Assembly: GCA_029780415.1 (NCBI GenBank)
Contig: JAKOYN010000164.1
Span: 1 to 32,428 of the forward strand
Direction: 5' to 3'
From: RXIX01 sp003989075
GTDB lineage: Bacteria; Pseudomonadota; Gammaproteobacteria; Competibacterales; Competibacteraceae
DNA: 32,428 bases
Every line of letters begins with the position of its first letter. The stretch's first letter is position 1. The notes below the pieces were generated by a model. It was not told the DNA's origin and did not search any database. It saw only the letters and a program-made list of their open reading frames with translations. Positions 7,826 to 17,400 of the stretch are shown here, in pieces. A program made the translations under genes and the position numbers.

Positions 7826-9295
7826 ATGCCGATGAGACAGACATTGCAATTGCGCCTGGGGCAGCAACTGACGATGACGCCGCAACTGCAGCAGGCCATC
7901 CGTCTGTTGCAGCTCTCCAGCCTCGATCTGCAGGTCGAGGTGCAGACCATTCTCGATTCCAACCTGATGCTGGAACGGGCCGACGATCTGCAGGACATGC
8001 CGGTGCAGCCCGAGACACTGGCCTCGCAGGCCGCCGCCGAGACCCGCGCCGAGACCGAGATCGATGCCGCCGCGCGCGATACCATGCCCGACGAGCTGCC
8101 GGTGGACAGCGCCTGGGAAGATGTCTACGGTGCGGAGGATGGCGCGACCCCCTATTCGCGCGGCGAAGATGAGGACTGGGATCCCTACGAACGTTATGCG
8201 GGCACGGGCGAATCGTTGCGCGATTACCTGTACTGGCAGATGCGCCTGACTCCGTTCAACGAACGGGACATGGCGATCGCCACCGCCCTGATCGACGCCA
8301 TCGACGAGGCCGGCTATCTGACGCTGTCGCTGGAGGATATCTGCCAGGGTCTGCGCGAGGAATTCATCGTCACCCCGGCCGAGGTCGAAGGGGTGCTGCG
8401 CCAGGTGCAGCATTTCGACCCGCAGGGTGTCGGGGCCCGCACGCCGGCCGAATGCCTGCTGCTGCAACTGGAAGCCCTGCCGGCTGATACACCGGCGCTG
8501 GCCGGCGCGCGCCGCCTGGTCGAAGCCCATCTTGATCTGCTCGCCGCCCGCGACTTCAGCAGCCTGATGCGCCGCCTTAGGGTCACGCGCGAGGAACTGC
8601 AGGCCATCATTGCCCTGATTCAGTCCCTGGATCCGCATCCAGGGGCGCGCCTGTCCAGCAGTACGCCCGACTATGTGGTGCCCGATGTGCGGGTCTATCG
8701 CCAGCGCAACACCTGGCGGGTCGAGCTTAATCCCGAGAGCACGCCCAAGCTGCGCATCAATGCCCGCTACGCGGCCCTGGCGCGCAAGGCCCCCCAGGCC
8801 GGTGATTCCGCCTATCTCAAGAATCACCTGCAGGAAGCGCGCTGGTTCCTCAAGAGCCTGCAAAACCGCAATGAAACCCTGCTCAAGGTTGCGACCTGCA
8901 TCGTCGAGCGTCAGCGGGAATTCCTCGAACGCGGTGATGAATACATGAAACCGCTGATTCTGCGCGACATCGCCGAAGCCCTCGGCATGCATGAATCGAC
9001 CATTTCCCGGGTGACCACCCAGAAATACCTGCACACGCCGCGCGGCATCTATGAACTCAAGTACTTTTTTTCCAGCCACGTCGGCACCAGCGACGGCGGC
9101 GAGTGCTCCTCGACCGCGATTCGCGCCATGATCCGCAAGCTGATCCAGGCGGAAAATCCCGGCAAACCGCTCAGCGACAGCCGCATCGCCGAGCTGCTCG
9201 GCGCTGAAGGGATTCAAGTTGCACGGCGGACAGTGGCAAAATACCGCGAGGCGATGGCTATTTCGTCTTCCTCGGATCGTAAACGCCTCGTCTGA
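7826..9295 (+). CDS. rpoN: RNA polymerase sigma-54 factor
   Basis: 489 residues. Region I is the Gln/Leu-rich N-terminus (QTLQLRLGQQLTMTPQLQQAIRLLQLSSLDLQ), which contacts activator AAA+ proteins. An acidic region II follows (about 90-130, DEDWDPYERY). Then comes the core-binding region, the HTH (RDIAEALGMHESTISRVTT) and the C-terminal RpoN box ARRTVAKYRE at 466-475, which reads the -24 element. It is full length. AGGA lies upstream of ATG 7826; a second Met two codons later is possible. It heads the usual rpoN-hpf-ptsN group. Confidence 0.97.
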   Translation: MPMRQTLQLRLGQQLTMTPQLQQAIRLLQLSSLDLQVEVQTILDSNLMLERADDLQDMPVQPETLASQAAAETRAETEIDAAARDTMPDELPVDSAWEDVYGAEDGATPYSRGEDEDWDPYERYAGTGESLRDYLYWQMRLTPFNERDMAIATALIDAIDEAGYLTLSLEDICQGLREEFIVTPAEVEGVLRQVQHFDPQGVGARTPAECLLLQLEALPADTPALAGARRLVEAHLDLLAARDFSSLMRRLRVTREELQAIIALIQSLDPHPGARLSSSTPDYVVPDVRVYRQRNTWRVELNPESTPKLRINARYAALARKAPQAGDSAYLKNHLQEARWFLKSLQNRNETLLKVATCIVERQREFLERGDEYMKPLILRDIAEALGMHESTISRVTTQKYLHTPRGIYELKYFFSSHVGTSDGGECSSTAIRAMIRKLIQAENPGKPLSDSRIAELLGAEGIQVARRTVAKYREAMAISSSSDRKRLV

Positions 9296-9461
9296 ACGAC
9301 GAGGGCTTCCGCCCCACGAGGGGCACGCAGCGGTAGCGGGGACAGGGCCATGCCCGACGACGGTTGGCAACAACCCCATTCGGGCAGGCATCATGGCTGA
9401 TTGTGTACAGGATCAGCCCGACTATCCGCTGCAGCAGGACCCTGCCAGCCAGGAGCATGCC

Positions 9462-9785
9462 ATGCAAATCAAATTAAGCGGACATCACGTCGAGATCACC
9501 CAGGCCCTGCACGACTACGTGCATGACAAGCTGGAACGTATTGAGCGGCATTTCGATAACGTGACCAGCGTCCAGGTGATTCTCAGCGTTGAGAAACTGC
9601 GCCAGAAAGCTGAGGCAACCATCCATGTGGCCGGAAACGAGATTTTTGCCGATGCCGTCGAGGAGGACATGTACGCGGCGATTGATGCTCTGAGCGACAA
9701 GATCGACCGCCAGATCAAGAAGCACAAGGAGAAGCTCACCGAGAAGCATCGCGGCGATAAGGTCCGGGCGCAGCCCGAATCCTGA
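9462..9785 (+). CDS. hpf: Ribosome hibernation-promoting factor
   Basis: 107 residues from ATG 9462, with AGGAG 8 nt upstream. The frame is open upstream but that part matches nothing in the family. It is a short-form HPF/YfiA-type protein: IKLSGHHVEITQALHDYV, KLERIERHFDNV, ..KAEATIHVAGNEIFADAVEEDMYAAIDALSDKIDRQIKKHKEKL in order. It binds the 30S decoding centre and promotes 100S dimer formation in stationary phase. It lies between rpoN and ptsN, 166 bp after rpoN, as in most gammaproteobacteria. Confidence 0.95.
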   Translation: MQIKLSGHHVEITQALHDYVHDKLERIERHFDNVTSVQVILSVEKLRQKAEATIHVAGNEIFADAVEEDMYAAIDALSDKIDRQIKKHKEKLTEKHRGDKVRAQPES

Positions 9786-9801
9786 GCGAGGCCGCGCGAC
9801 G

Positions 9802-10272
9802 ATGGATATCTCAGACCTGATCACGGCCGAGCGGATCATCTGCGACAGCGAGGTGACCAGCAAGAAGCGGGTCATCGAATTGCTCAGCGAGCTGCTGGCC
9901 ACGGGGCAGGCCGACCTGACGGCTCGGCCGATCTTTGACAGTCTGCACAACCGTGAACGGTTGGGGAGCACGGGTCTGGGTCATGGGGTTGCCCTGCCAC
10001 ATGGCCGGTTCAGCCAGAGCCAGAACGCCATCGGCGCCTTCATCAAGCTGCGTGCGGGCGTGGATTTTGACGCGATCGATCGCCAGCCGGTGGATCTGGT
10101 GTTCGGGCTGCTGGTCCCGGACCATTACACCGATGAGCACCTCAAGATCCTTGCCCACCTCGCAGAAATGTTCAGCGACCGTGTCTTCTGCCAGCAGCTG
10201 CGGCAGACTGATTCCAGTGCCCAGCTGTTTGCGCAGCTGCGGGACTGGGCGCCCGCGCTGCCTGCGCCATGA
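9802..10272 (+). CDS. ptsN: Nitrogen-PTS EIIA protein
   Basis: 156 residues. It is EIIA-Ntr, the phosphoryl acceptor at the end of the regulatory PTS. The phosphorylated histidine is His67 in GVALPHGR. DRQPVDLVFGLLVPDHYTDEHLKILAHLAEMFSD is the typical C-terminal half. It acts on regulators such as potassium transport and sensor kinases rather than importing sugar (known for the family). Its TGA overlaps the hprK ATG by 4 nt. Confidence 0.95.
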   Translation: MDISDLITAERIICDSEVTSKKRVIELLSELLATGQADLTARPIFDSLHNRERLGSTGLGHGVALPHGRFSQSQNAIGAFIKLRAGVDFDAIDRQPVDLVFGLLVPDHYTDEHLKILAHLAEMFSDRVFCQQLRQTDSSAQLFAQLRDWAPALPAP

Positions 10273-11216
10273 ACCGGCCCCTGTCCGCCCAGGCGGTTTT
10301 CCATGGCCTGGAAATGCTGCTCGATCTGCGCTGGGTCGCGGGCATGGCCGGTGCCGAGCGCATCCTGTGGCTGCCGGTCGAGGCAGGGGCACCGTTCTAT
10401 GGTCGCCTGAACTGGGTGCATCCACCGCGTCTGCAGATCTGCGGCGCCGAGGAACGCGCCTTTCTCGATAGTCTGGAGCCGGCGACCCGCGCAGCGCTGC
10501 TGCAGGCGCTGTTGGGCGCGGCCGCCGGCGCGCTGCTGGTGTGCGGTGATCCAGCCTGGGTGGATGCGCTCGGTGCGGCCGCCGAGGCGGCGGGCGTGCC
10601 GCTCTGGCACACACCCTTCACGCCGGGCGCGGTTGCCGAGCGCCTGTATAACTACCGCCACAGCCTGGAAGCATCGACCGTGGTGCATGGCGAGCTGCTG
10701 GAAGTGTTTGGCATGGGCGTGTTGATCACCGGCAGCAGCGCGATCGGTAAAAGCGAGCTGGCGCTGGAACTGATCAGCCGTGGTCATCGCCTGGTGGCTG
10801 ATGACACGCCCACCCTGACCCGGGTGGCGCCGGAGATCCTCGAAGGCAGTTGCCCGCCGACGCTCGCCGATCTGCTTGAGGTGCGCGGGCTGGGTATTCT
10901 CAACATTCGCCGCATGTTCGGCGACAGCGCCATCAAGCGTAACAAGCGGGTGCGCCTGGTGCTGCATCTGGCCAAGCTGGAAGAGATCAATCCGCCCGCC
11001 GAGGCGCGCCTGCAGGGCCTGCGCGACACCCGGGTGATCCTCGGTGTCAACGTGCCGGTGATTACCCTGCCCATCGCTCCGGGGCGCAATCTGGCGGTAC
11101 TGGTGGAGTGCGCGGTGCGCGATCATGTCCTGCGCCTGAGTGGCTATCGCGCCGAGCAGGATATGATGACGCGCATGGAGCGCAGCATGGCGAGTGCAAC
11201 CACATGCGAATCGTAA
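10269..11216 (+). CDS. hprK: HPr kinase/phosphorylase
   Basis: 315 residues, a full-length proteobacterial HprK. The N-terminal domain spans about residues 1-130. The C-terminal catalytic domain has His140 in VHGELLEVFGMGVLI, P-loop GSSAIGKS (155-162), and VADD near 177-180. The HprK signature LEVRGLGILNIRRMFGDSAI is intact. It phosphorylates and dephosphorylates HPr at Ser46 in families where this has been tested. The HPr two genes downstream keeps a serine at that position. ptsN overlaps upstream by 4 nt and rapZ downstream by 13 nt. Confidence 0.95.
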   Translation: MNRPLSAQAVFHGLEMLLDLRWVAGMAGAERILWLPVEAGAPFYGRLNWVHPPRLQICGAEERAFLDSLEPATRAALLQALLGAAAGALLVCGDPAWVDALGAAAEAAGVPLWHTPFTPGAVAERLYNYRHSLEASTVVHGELLEVFGMGVLITGSSAIGKSELALELISRGHRLVADDTPTLTRVAPEILEGSCPPTLADLLEVRGLGILNIRRMFGDSAIKRNKRVRLVLHLAKLEEINPPAEARLQGLRDTRVILGVNVPVITLPIAPGRNLAVLVECAVRDHVLRLSGYRAEQDMMTRMERSMASATTCES

Positions 11217-12058
11217 TCGTCAGCGGCCTGTCCGGGTCGGGCAAGACCATTGCCCTGCAAACCCTGGAAGATCTGGATTATTACTGCGTCGATAATCTGC
11301 CGTTCAAGCTGATTCAGCCGCTGGCGCAGGAGATCCTGGCCGCGGGCACGACGCCTCTGCCCCTGGCGGTAGGTGTGGACGCGCGCAATTTCCTGGATGA
11401 AATGGCGCGGTTTCCGAGCGCGCTTGCCGAGTTGCGCAGCCATGGCCTGACCGTGGACGTGCTGTTTCTGCAGGCCGAAGACGAGGTGCTGCTCAAGCGC
11501 TATAGCGAAACCCGGCGCCGCCATCCGCTGCATCTGGGCGATGTGCCGCTGCGCGAGGTGATCCAGCAGGAACGGCGTCTGCTGGAGCCGATCGTCGCCC
11601 ATGCGGATCTGATCATCGACACCAGCGCCACCAACCTGTACCAGTTGCGCGAGATGATCCGCGCCCGGGTGCATGACACGCCGCACGAGGCGATGTCGCT
11701 GCTGTTTGAATCGTTTGGCTTCAAGAACGGGGTGCCGGCCGATGCCGATTTTGTCTTCGATGTGCGCTGCCTGCCCAATCCGCACTGGGAGCCGCAGTTG
11801 CGCCCTCTGACCGGGCGCGATCGCCCGGTGATCGAATTTCTGTGCCGGCAGCCGGAGGTGATGGACATGATTGCCGATCTGCGCCGTTTCCTCGAAGCGT
11901 GGCTGCCACGCTTTGAAGCCAGCAACCGCAGCTACCTGACTGTAGCGATTGGCTGCACCGGTGGCCAGCATCGTTCAGTGTTTATCACTGAAGCGCTGGT
12001 GCGCCATTTCAATAGCATTCGCCGCCATGTCATGGTCTGCCATCGTGAACTAAAATGA
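11204..12058 (+). CDS. rapZ: RNase adapter / nucleotide-binding protein RapZ
   Basis: 284 residues from ATG 11204, the family start MRIVIVSGLSGSGKT; the same frame continues upstream within hprK without family features. The P-loop is GLSGSGKT (8-15). A Walker-B-like region follows LTVDVLFLQAEDEVLLKRYSETRRRHPL. The C-terminal half has FVFDVRCLPNPHW and VAIGCTGGQHRSVF. In E. coli RapZ directs RNase E to the sRNA GlmZ to control amino-sugar synthesis. Whether this role holds here is inference. Confidence 0.95.
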   Translation: MRIVIVSGLSGSGKTIALQTLEDLDYYCVDNLPFKLIQPLAQEILAAGTTPLPLAVGVDARNFLDEMARFPSALAELRSHGLTVDVLFLQAEDEVLLKRYSETRRRHPLHLGDVPLREVIQQERRLLEPIVAHADLIIDTSATNLYQLREMIRARVHDTPHEAMSLLFESFGFKNGVPADADFVFDVRCLPNPHWEPQLRPLTGRDRPVIEFLCRQPEVMDMIADLRRFLEAWLPRFEASNRSYLTVAIGCTGGQHRSVFITEALVRHFNSIRRHVMVCHRELK

Positions 12059-12113
12059 AGGAACATCAAGCCCAGCTGCCGTTGGAGCAATGTGGCATGA
12101 CGGGGTCATCGGG

Positions 12114-12383
12114 GTGCTGAAACGGGACATCATCATTATCAACCGGCTCGGGTTGCACGCCCGCGCTGCGGCCAAGTTTGTGACCCTGGCTTCCCGCTTT
12201 GATGCCGAGATCCGCCTGGCGCGTGGCAGCCGCGAAGTCAACGGCAAGAGCATCATGGGGGTGATGATGCTGGCGGCCGCCTGCGGTACGCATCTGGAAC
12301 TGCAGGCCGCCGGCCCTGAGGCCGAGCAGGCGCTGTCGCATCTCGAAGAACTGGTCCGGCGCCGTTTTGACGAGGACGAATGA
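12114..12383 (+). CDS. ptsH: HPr-family phosphocarrier (nitrogen PTS)
   Basis: 89 residues from GTG 12114. An ATG at 12090 would add eight residues with no family match. With the GTG start the phosphorylation histidine of GLHARAAAKF becomes His15 and the serine of NGKSIMGVMML becomes Ser46, exactly the canonical HPr numbering. This is why I choose it, although the Shine-Dalgarno is weak for both. His15 receives phosphate from EI and passes it to PtsN; Ser46 is the expected HprK target. In gammaproteobacteria the equivalent is often named ptsO/NPr. The EI gene follows after 12 bp. Confidence 0.88.
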   Translation: MLKRDIIIINRLGLHARAAAKFVTLASRFDAEIRLARGSREVNGKSIMGVMMLAAACGTHLELQAAGPEAEQALSHLEELVRRRFDEDE

Positions 12384-12395
12384 GAGGCTTGCCGC

Positions 12396-14150
12396 ATGCC
12401 GTTTTCGCTGCAGGGGATCGGGGTTTCCCGGGGCTACGCCATCGGCAGGACATATCTGCTGCAGCGTAATCAGCTCGAAATCACCGAGTACACCATTCCC
12501 GAAGCCATTGTCGAGGACGAAGTCCAGCGGTTTCTAGGCAGTCTGGATATCGCCCGCCGGCAATTGCGCGATATCCGCGTGCGTATTCCGGCGACCTCCT
12601 CGCGGGATGTGGCGGCGTTTATCGACACCCACCTGCTGATGCTGGAGGATGCCACCCTCACCGAGGCGCCGATTAAACTGATTCGTGCGCGGCGCTGCAA
12701 CGCCGAGTGGGCGCTGAAGATCCAGCGGGATTCTCTGGTGCAGGTCTTCGAGCAGATGGACGATCCCTATCTGCGCACCCGCAAGGACGATGTCGAGCAT
12801 GTGGTGCGCCGGGTGCAGCGCATCCTGGTCGCCGAGGATCCGACCTATCTGAACGATCCCGATTACGCCGAACTGGCTACCAGCCGTCTTGAAGGCCGCA
12901 TCATCGTTGCCGACGATCTGACCCCGGCGGACACCATTCTCATGCAGCATCAGGGGGTGCTGGCCTTTGTCACCGAATACGGCGGCCCGCTGTCGCACAC
13001 CGCGATTCTGGCGCGCAGCCTGGGTATTCCGGCGGTGGTGGGCGCGCGCAGTGCCCGCGCCTATCTCGGCCATGACGAGCCCGTGATCATCGACGGTCGC
13101 AACGGCGTGATCCTGGTCGGGCTGGATGAGCGCATCCTGCGCTATTACCGCCACCGGCAGAAGGAAGAACGCCGCGAGCTGCGTGAACTGAGCAAGCTCA
13201 AGGGCAAGCCGGCGGTGACCCGCGATGGCGTAACCATCGGCCTGCAGGCCAATATCGAGCTGCCCGAGGACGCGGCATCGGTGCGCGAAGTGGCCGCCGA
13301 TGGCATCGGTCTGTATCGCACCGAATTTCTGTTCATGAACCGCAGTGACGCGCCCGATGAAGAAGAGCATCTGGCCTCGTATCTGCACGTCATCAAGACC
13401 CTGGAAGGCAGCCCGATCACCATCCGCACCGCCGATCTGGGCGCCGACAAGCAGGTGGATGGTGGTCGTGGTGGACCGGTGTGCACCAATCCGGCTCTGG
13501 GCCTGCGCGCAATCCGCCTGTGCCTGAAGGATCTGGGCATGTTCCGCCCGCAGTTACGGGCTATCCTGCGCGCTTCGGCGCACGGGCCGGTGCGGATGAT
13601 GATTCCGATGCTGTGCTCGGTGCAGGAGGTCTTCCAGGTACTGCGCCTGGTGGCGGAAACCAAGCAGGAACTGCGCGAGCGTGGGCTGGCCTTTGATGAG
13701 CACCTGCCTGTGGGTGGCATGATCGAGATTCCGGCAGCGGCGGTGTGTGCCGACCTGTTCGCCCGCTACCTGGATTTCCTGTCGATCGGCACCAACGATC
13801 TGATCCAGTACACCCTGGCCATCGACCGGGTCGATGACGAGGTCAACTACCTCTACGATCCGCTGCACCCGGCGGTGCTGACGCTGATTCATAACACCAT
13901 TCGCGCCGGCCACAAGGCCAATATCCCGGTCAGTCTGTGCGGTGAGATGGCCGGCGATCCGCGTTATACCCGCCTGCTGCTGGGGCTGGGCCTGACCCAG
14001 TTCAGCATGCATCCTACCGGCCTGCTGGAGATCAAGCGGGTGATCCAGAACAGCAATGTCGCCGAACTCAGCGAGGCGGTCCGCCATCTGCTGCGTGCTA
14101 CCGATGCCGAGAAGTACGCGGCCGCACTCAAGGGCATTGCGCAGAATTGA
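12396..14150 (+). CDS. ptsI: PTS enzyme I (phosphoenolpyruvate-protein phosphotransferase)
   Basis: 584 residues. It transfers phosphate from PEP to HPr. The swivelling His domain has GGPLSHTAILARSLGIPAVVG (active His201). The PEP-binding TIM barrel has GIGLYRTEFLFM, NPALGLRAIRLCL, and catalytic Cys in PVSLCGEMAGDP. There is no N-terminal GAF domain, unlike enteric PtsP, so this is a PtsI-length enzyme serving a regulatory HPr/EIIA-Ntr chain. No sugar-permease EIIB/EIIC gene is present here. This supports a signalling rather than transport PTS (inference). Confidence 0.93.
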   Translation: MPFSLQGIGVSRGYAIGRTYLLQRNQLEITEYTIPEAIVEDEVQRFLGSLDIARRQLRDIRVRIPATSSRDVAAFIDTHLLMLEDATLTEAPIKLIRARRCNAEWALKIQRDSLVQVFEQMDDPYLRTRKDDVEHVVRRVQRILVAEDPTYLNDPDYAELATSRLEGRIIVADDLTPADTILMQHQGVLAFVTEYGGPLSHTAILARSLGIPAVVGARSARAYLGHDEPVIIDGRNGVILVGLDERILRYYRHRQKEERRELRELSKLKGKPAVTRDGVTIGLQANIELPEDAASVREVAADGIGLYRTEFLFMNRSDAPDEEEHLASYLHVIKTLEGSPITIRTADLGADKQVDGGRGGPVCTNPALGLRAIRLCLKDLGMFRPQLRAILRASAHGPVRMMIPMLCSVQEVFQVLRLVAETKQELRERGLAFDEHLPVGGMIEIPAAAVCADLFARYLDFLSIGTNDLIQYTLAIDRVDDEVNYLYDPLHPAVLTLIHNTIRAGHKANIPVSLCGEMAGDPRYTRLLLGLGLTQFSMHPTGLLEIKRVIQNSNVAELSEAVRHLLRATDAEKYAAALKGIAQN

Positions 14151-14170
14151 GCGACCGGCTGGCTGCTGCG

Positions 14171-14437
14171 ATGTCGCCGCTCCCGTTTCCACCGCTGCAC
14201 ATCATCTACACCCGTTCAGCGCTGTTTCTGTCGCGCAAGGTCTATGCCTCGTGGTGGGTAATCCAGGCCGAGTTTGCTGATTACCAGACCTCGCTAGGCC
14301 CCTGGCCGGCGGAGGAGGTTGTCGATTTTCTGCGTGGGGAATATCCGGACCTGTGGCCGCCGGCTGCGGCGCAGGTCGCGGCGCTGCTGGCCGGTGACGC
14401 CGAGCAGGTCGCCATCCGCTTTGCAGTGCCGCGCTGA
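14171..14437 (+). CDS. Small hypothetical protein downstream of ptsI
   Basis: 88 residues from ATG 14171, or 96 residues from a TTG at 14147 that overlaps the ptsI TGA as TTGA; neither start has a clear Shine-Dalgarno. It has no signal peptide or membrane segment. The sequence is rich in aromatic residues in its N-terminal half (HIIYTRSALFLSRKVYASWW) and resembles no domain I recognise. Position and spacing place it at the end of the PTS operon. It ends 15 bp from the convergent helicase-like gene. Confidence 0.6.
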   Translation: MSPLPFPPLHIIYTRSALFLSRKVYASWWVIQAEFADYQTSLGPWPAEEVVDFLRGEYPDLWPPAAAQVAALLAGDAEQVAIRFAVPR

Positions 14438-14452
14438 GTCCGGCGTCAAGGT

Positions 14453-17400
14453 TTAACCGCCATCCGGCCTGGACGTGGCATCGGCAAACAGCAGTGTGTT
14501 GAGCAGGTTCAGCTCCGATGAGGCCATGAAGTAGCGATCATCCAGGGCGCGCTCAAGATCAGTGGGGTCACCAGGCACGATGATGACCAGGAAGGGCATC
14601 TCGCGATAGGGCGGCAGGGCGGGAAATACGCTGCCCGGCATGCGCACTGCGGCCACCGCCCGGTACAGAGCCTGCCACCAGCGCTCATCATCGCGCGCCG
14701 CATCTGCAATCCCCAGCGAGGGGGTCGCTGGTGTAGCGGCAGTCCCATCCAGGAAGCGTGGATAATCCACCGGCAGGACAATCCAGGTTCGGCTGGCCGC
14801 TACGCTTTTTGCTGTCGTGTAACGCCTGTCGGGCGGCCCGGATGCCGTGTCATCAGCCTCCTGTCTGCGGTGTTTGAGCAGGGTATGCAGGGCATCAGCA
14901 TGTGCGCGCAGCTTTCTGGGCAGATTCTGATCCTGATTGATTCTCCAAAGCTGTCCCAGTAACTGCTGCGCCTCGCGTTCCCGTGCCGGATCGCTCAAAT
15001 CGAATCGATAGAGTTCCTCGGCGGTACTGTGGTCCTGGCGTTCCAGCCACAGTGGACCGACGCAATAGAGATTGTCGGGCAAAGTCCATTCTGCAATCTC
15101 GCCGGCCAGGGGCTGCGCGCTGGCGGTCAGGCTGCGGCTGAGCCGGGTGACCTTGGCGCGATCGGCCATCACGGAATTCCACTCCCGGTAGGTGGCGTTG
15201 CGAAACAGGCGTTGCACCCGGTCCAGCGCTGACTGGAAACGTCCCTTGTCGGTCACGGTGCGGTTGGCGATCAGTGCCTGCATTTCGCGCTGGAAGCCGG
15301 GCAAATGGTCGGCCAGGAAGGTATGCAACTCATCATTGCCGATGCAGCCCACCGGCGCCACGCTCAGCATTTGCCCGGGCATGGCGGCATCGCCGGACAG
15401 GCGGGTGTGAATCGTGGCACGCAATAAAATCAGGAAGGTCAGCAGGTCCAGTGCCTGTCGAACCCATTGGCGGTCACGTTCCTCGGCCGGGGTATCGGCA
15501 TCGTTGACGATGAAATCCCGCACCATGAAAGTCAGGGTGCGGCTGGCATGATCGCCACTGATCCGGTGTCCGGGCCGCTGGGGATCGTCATAGTAGCCGC
15601 GGCCGCGGTAGATCAACTGTGCCAGCTCCATTAGCCCGGTTTCGACGCTAAAGCGCGGAACCACGGCGATGATATGGGTTGCGCGCGGAAAGGAAATCCC
15701 GCGCGAACCCGAGGACGTCATCAGCACCACCCGGAAGTGATCGCGAATGGCCGGCAGCGCCAGCCGTTCCCGTTCCTGCGGAGGGGTGTCGCTGTGCAGG
15801 GTGGTGATGGCCGTATCGGGAAACGGCTGGCCGTTGCGGGGATCGGCCCTGCTGGCCAGGTTCTCCGCCAGCGTTTCCAGGAAGGCGCGATCCTGGGCGA
15901 AGAACAGCACCTGGCCTTCGCTGTCGCGCAGGGCATCGCTAATGATGCGCAGCGCATCCTGCTGTAACTGTTCAGCCGTGGCTTTACGGATGAGCTGATA
16001 TGGCCTGAGCGGCAATTGGTTGTTCGAGGCCGCTGGGCGCGTCAGGGGCAGCAGGCTCAGGTCGTAGCGCAGGGTGAGCGGCGCGCGTGCCGGGAAACCA
16101 TCGGCCATGATGTGCAGCGCCGAACAACGTCGTGCGCCCAGGTGCAGTTTGTCGGCAGCCAGACGCAGCGGTCGTGGTCCATTGCTGGATGCGATCAGAA
16201 TCCTGTCTGGCGTGTCCTTGGCGCTCTCCAGGTAACGCTTGAGCACCGTGGCATGACCGAGCGAGGCATCGGCGACCACCAGAATTAACCGGAAGGGACT
16301 GATTTCGCCGTTATCGTTAAACGGCGTCAGGAATTCCTGATCCAGCCAGCGACTGATCTGCTGTGTCAGGACTGCGCCTGCGCTATCACCGGCGATTTCA
16401 TCCACCATGACGATTACCGTCGGCAGGCGTGCCGCCATAGCCTGGCGTTCGCGGCGGCCAGATGCAGTGTCGGCTTTGTGTTGGAAAATCTTCGACAGGC
16501 CAGCGATGGTGCTGCGCGATTCGTCCAGCTCCCGGTAGGCCTGGACGGTGGCGGTCAGGGCAAGCTGGTTCAGCGTTGGGTTGGCCGCCAGAGCATGGCG
16601 GGCTGCGGTGCCAAGAGTACGGAAGACACCCGGTAGCGCTTTGTTACGAATCTCCCCGCGGTTGGCACTGACCAGGCTCTTGTGGATTCCGGCGCGGGTG
16701 TGGCGCGCTTCAAGTTCCTGGGCTGCGCTGCTGCTGAAGAAACGTGGCGCGCGTGCCGGGTCCGGGATCACGAATGCAGGGGTGGTCCCCGCGAAGATGA
16801 CCGCGCCCTGATAGGCGGCTGCGCCGGGGTGTTGCTTCTGCTGGTGGGGAGCGGCGTTGATGATGAGCTGCTGGTTGCTGGTCAGGGTCAGGATGCCGCT
16901 GGGTGCGGATGGCACTGTCGATAGCGGTTTGCGCTGCGCCAGATCGCTGAGCACGCTGCTGTTGATCAGCACCCGCGGGCTCAGGTAGACAAACAGAAAG
17001 CCGCTGGTTTGCGCCTGCAGCCAATCCCTGACCGCCGTGGTCTTGCCAATTCCGGGATGGCCTTCCAGCGCCAGCACGGTGAGTGCGCCGGGGCGCGCTG
17101 CCTGGAGTCCGGCGCGCACCGCTGCCGCGTGCACATCGCGCAGGCAGGGATTTTCAGCCCTGCCGATGGCCTGCAGGGTGCTGTGGATGGCCTGGCGTGG
17201 CGCTGCGCCCAGGTGTGCAGCCAATGCGTCGTCGTCGTCGATCCAGCCCATGACCGTATCCAGGCTGAGGGGCTGATCGGGATTACAGAAATTGTGCACA
17301 GTTTCGCTGAAGGTGCGGGTCAGGGGCTGTCCGATGGGTGCCGTGGCCAGGTAGTTGCCCAATTCACCGCGCAGTGCCGGTGGCAAGGCCCGTGCTACCC

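Noticed and set aside
7739..9394. Minus-strand open frame of 551 codons over rpoN
   Set aside because: Antisense to an intact sigma-54 gene; no domain seen. The plus-strand frame at 22030-23385 over the acyltransferase and Nudix genes was dropped for the same reason.
12090..12113. ATG 12090 as the HPr start
   Set aside because: It adds eight residues without family match and shifts His15/Ser46 to 23/54; GTG 12114 gives canonical numbering.
14438..14452. Terminator between the small PTS-operon gene and the helicase gene
   Set aside because: Only 15 bp separate the convergent stops and no stem-loop with a T run is visible.
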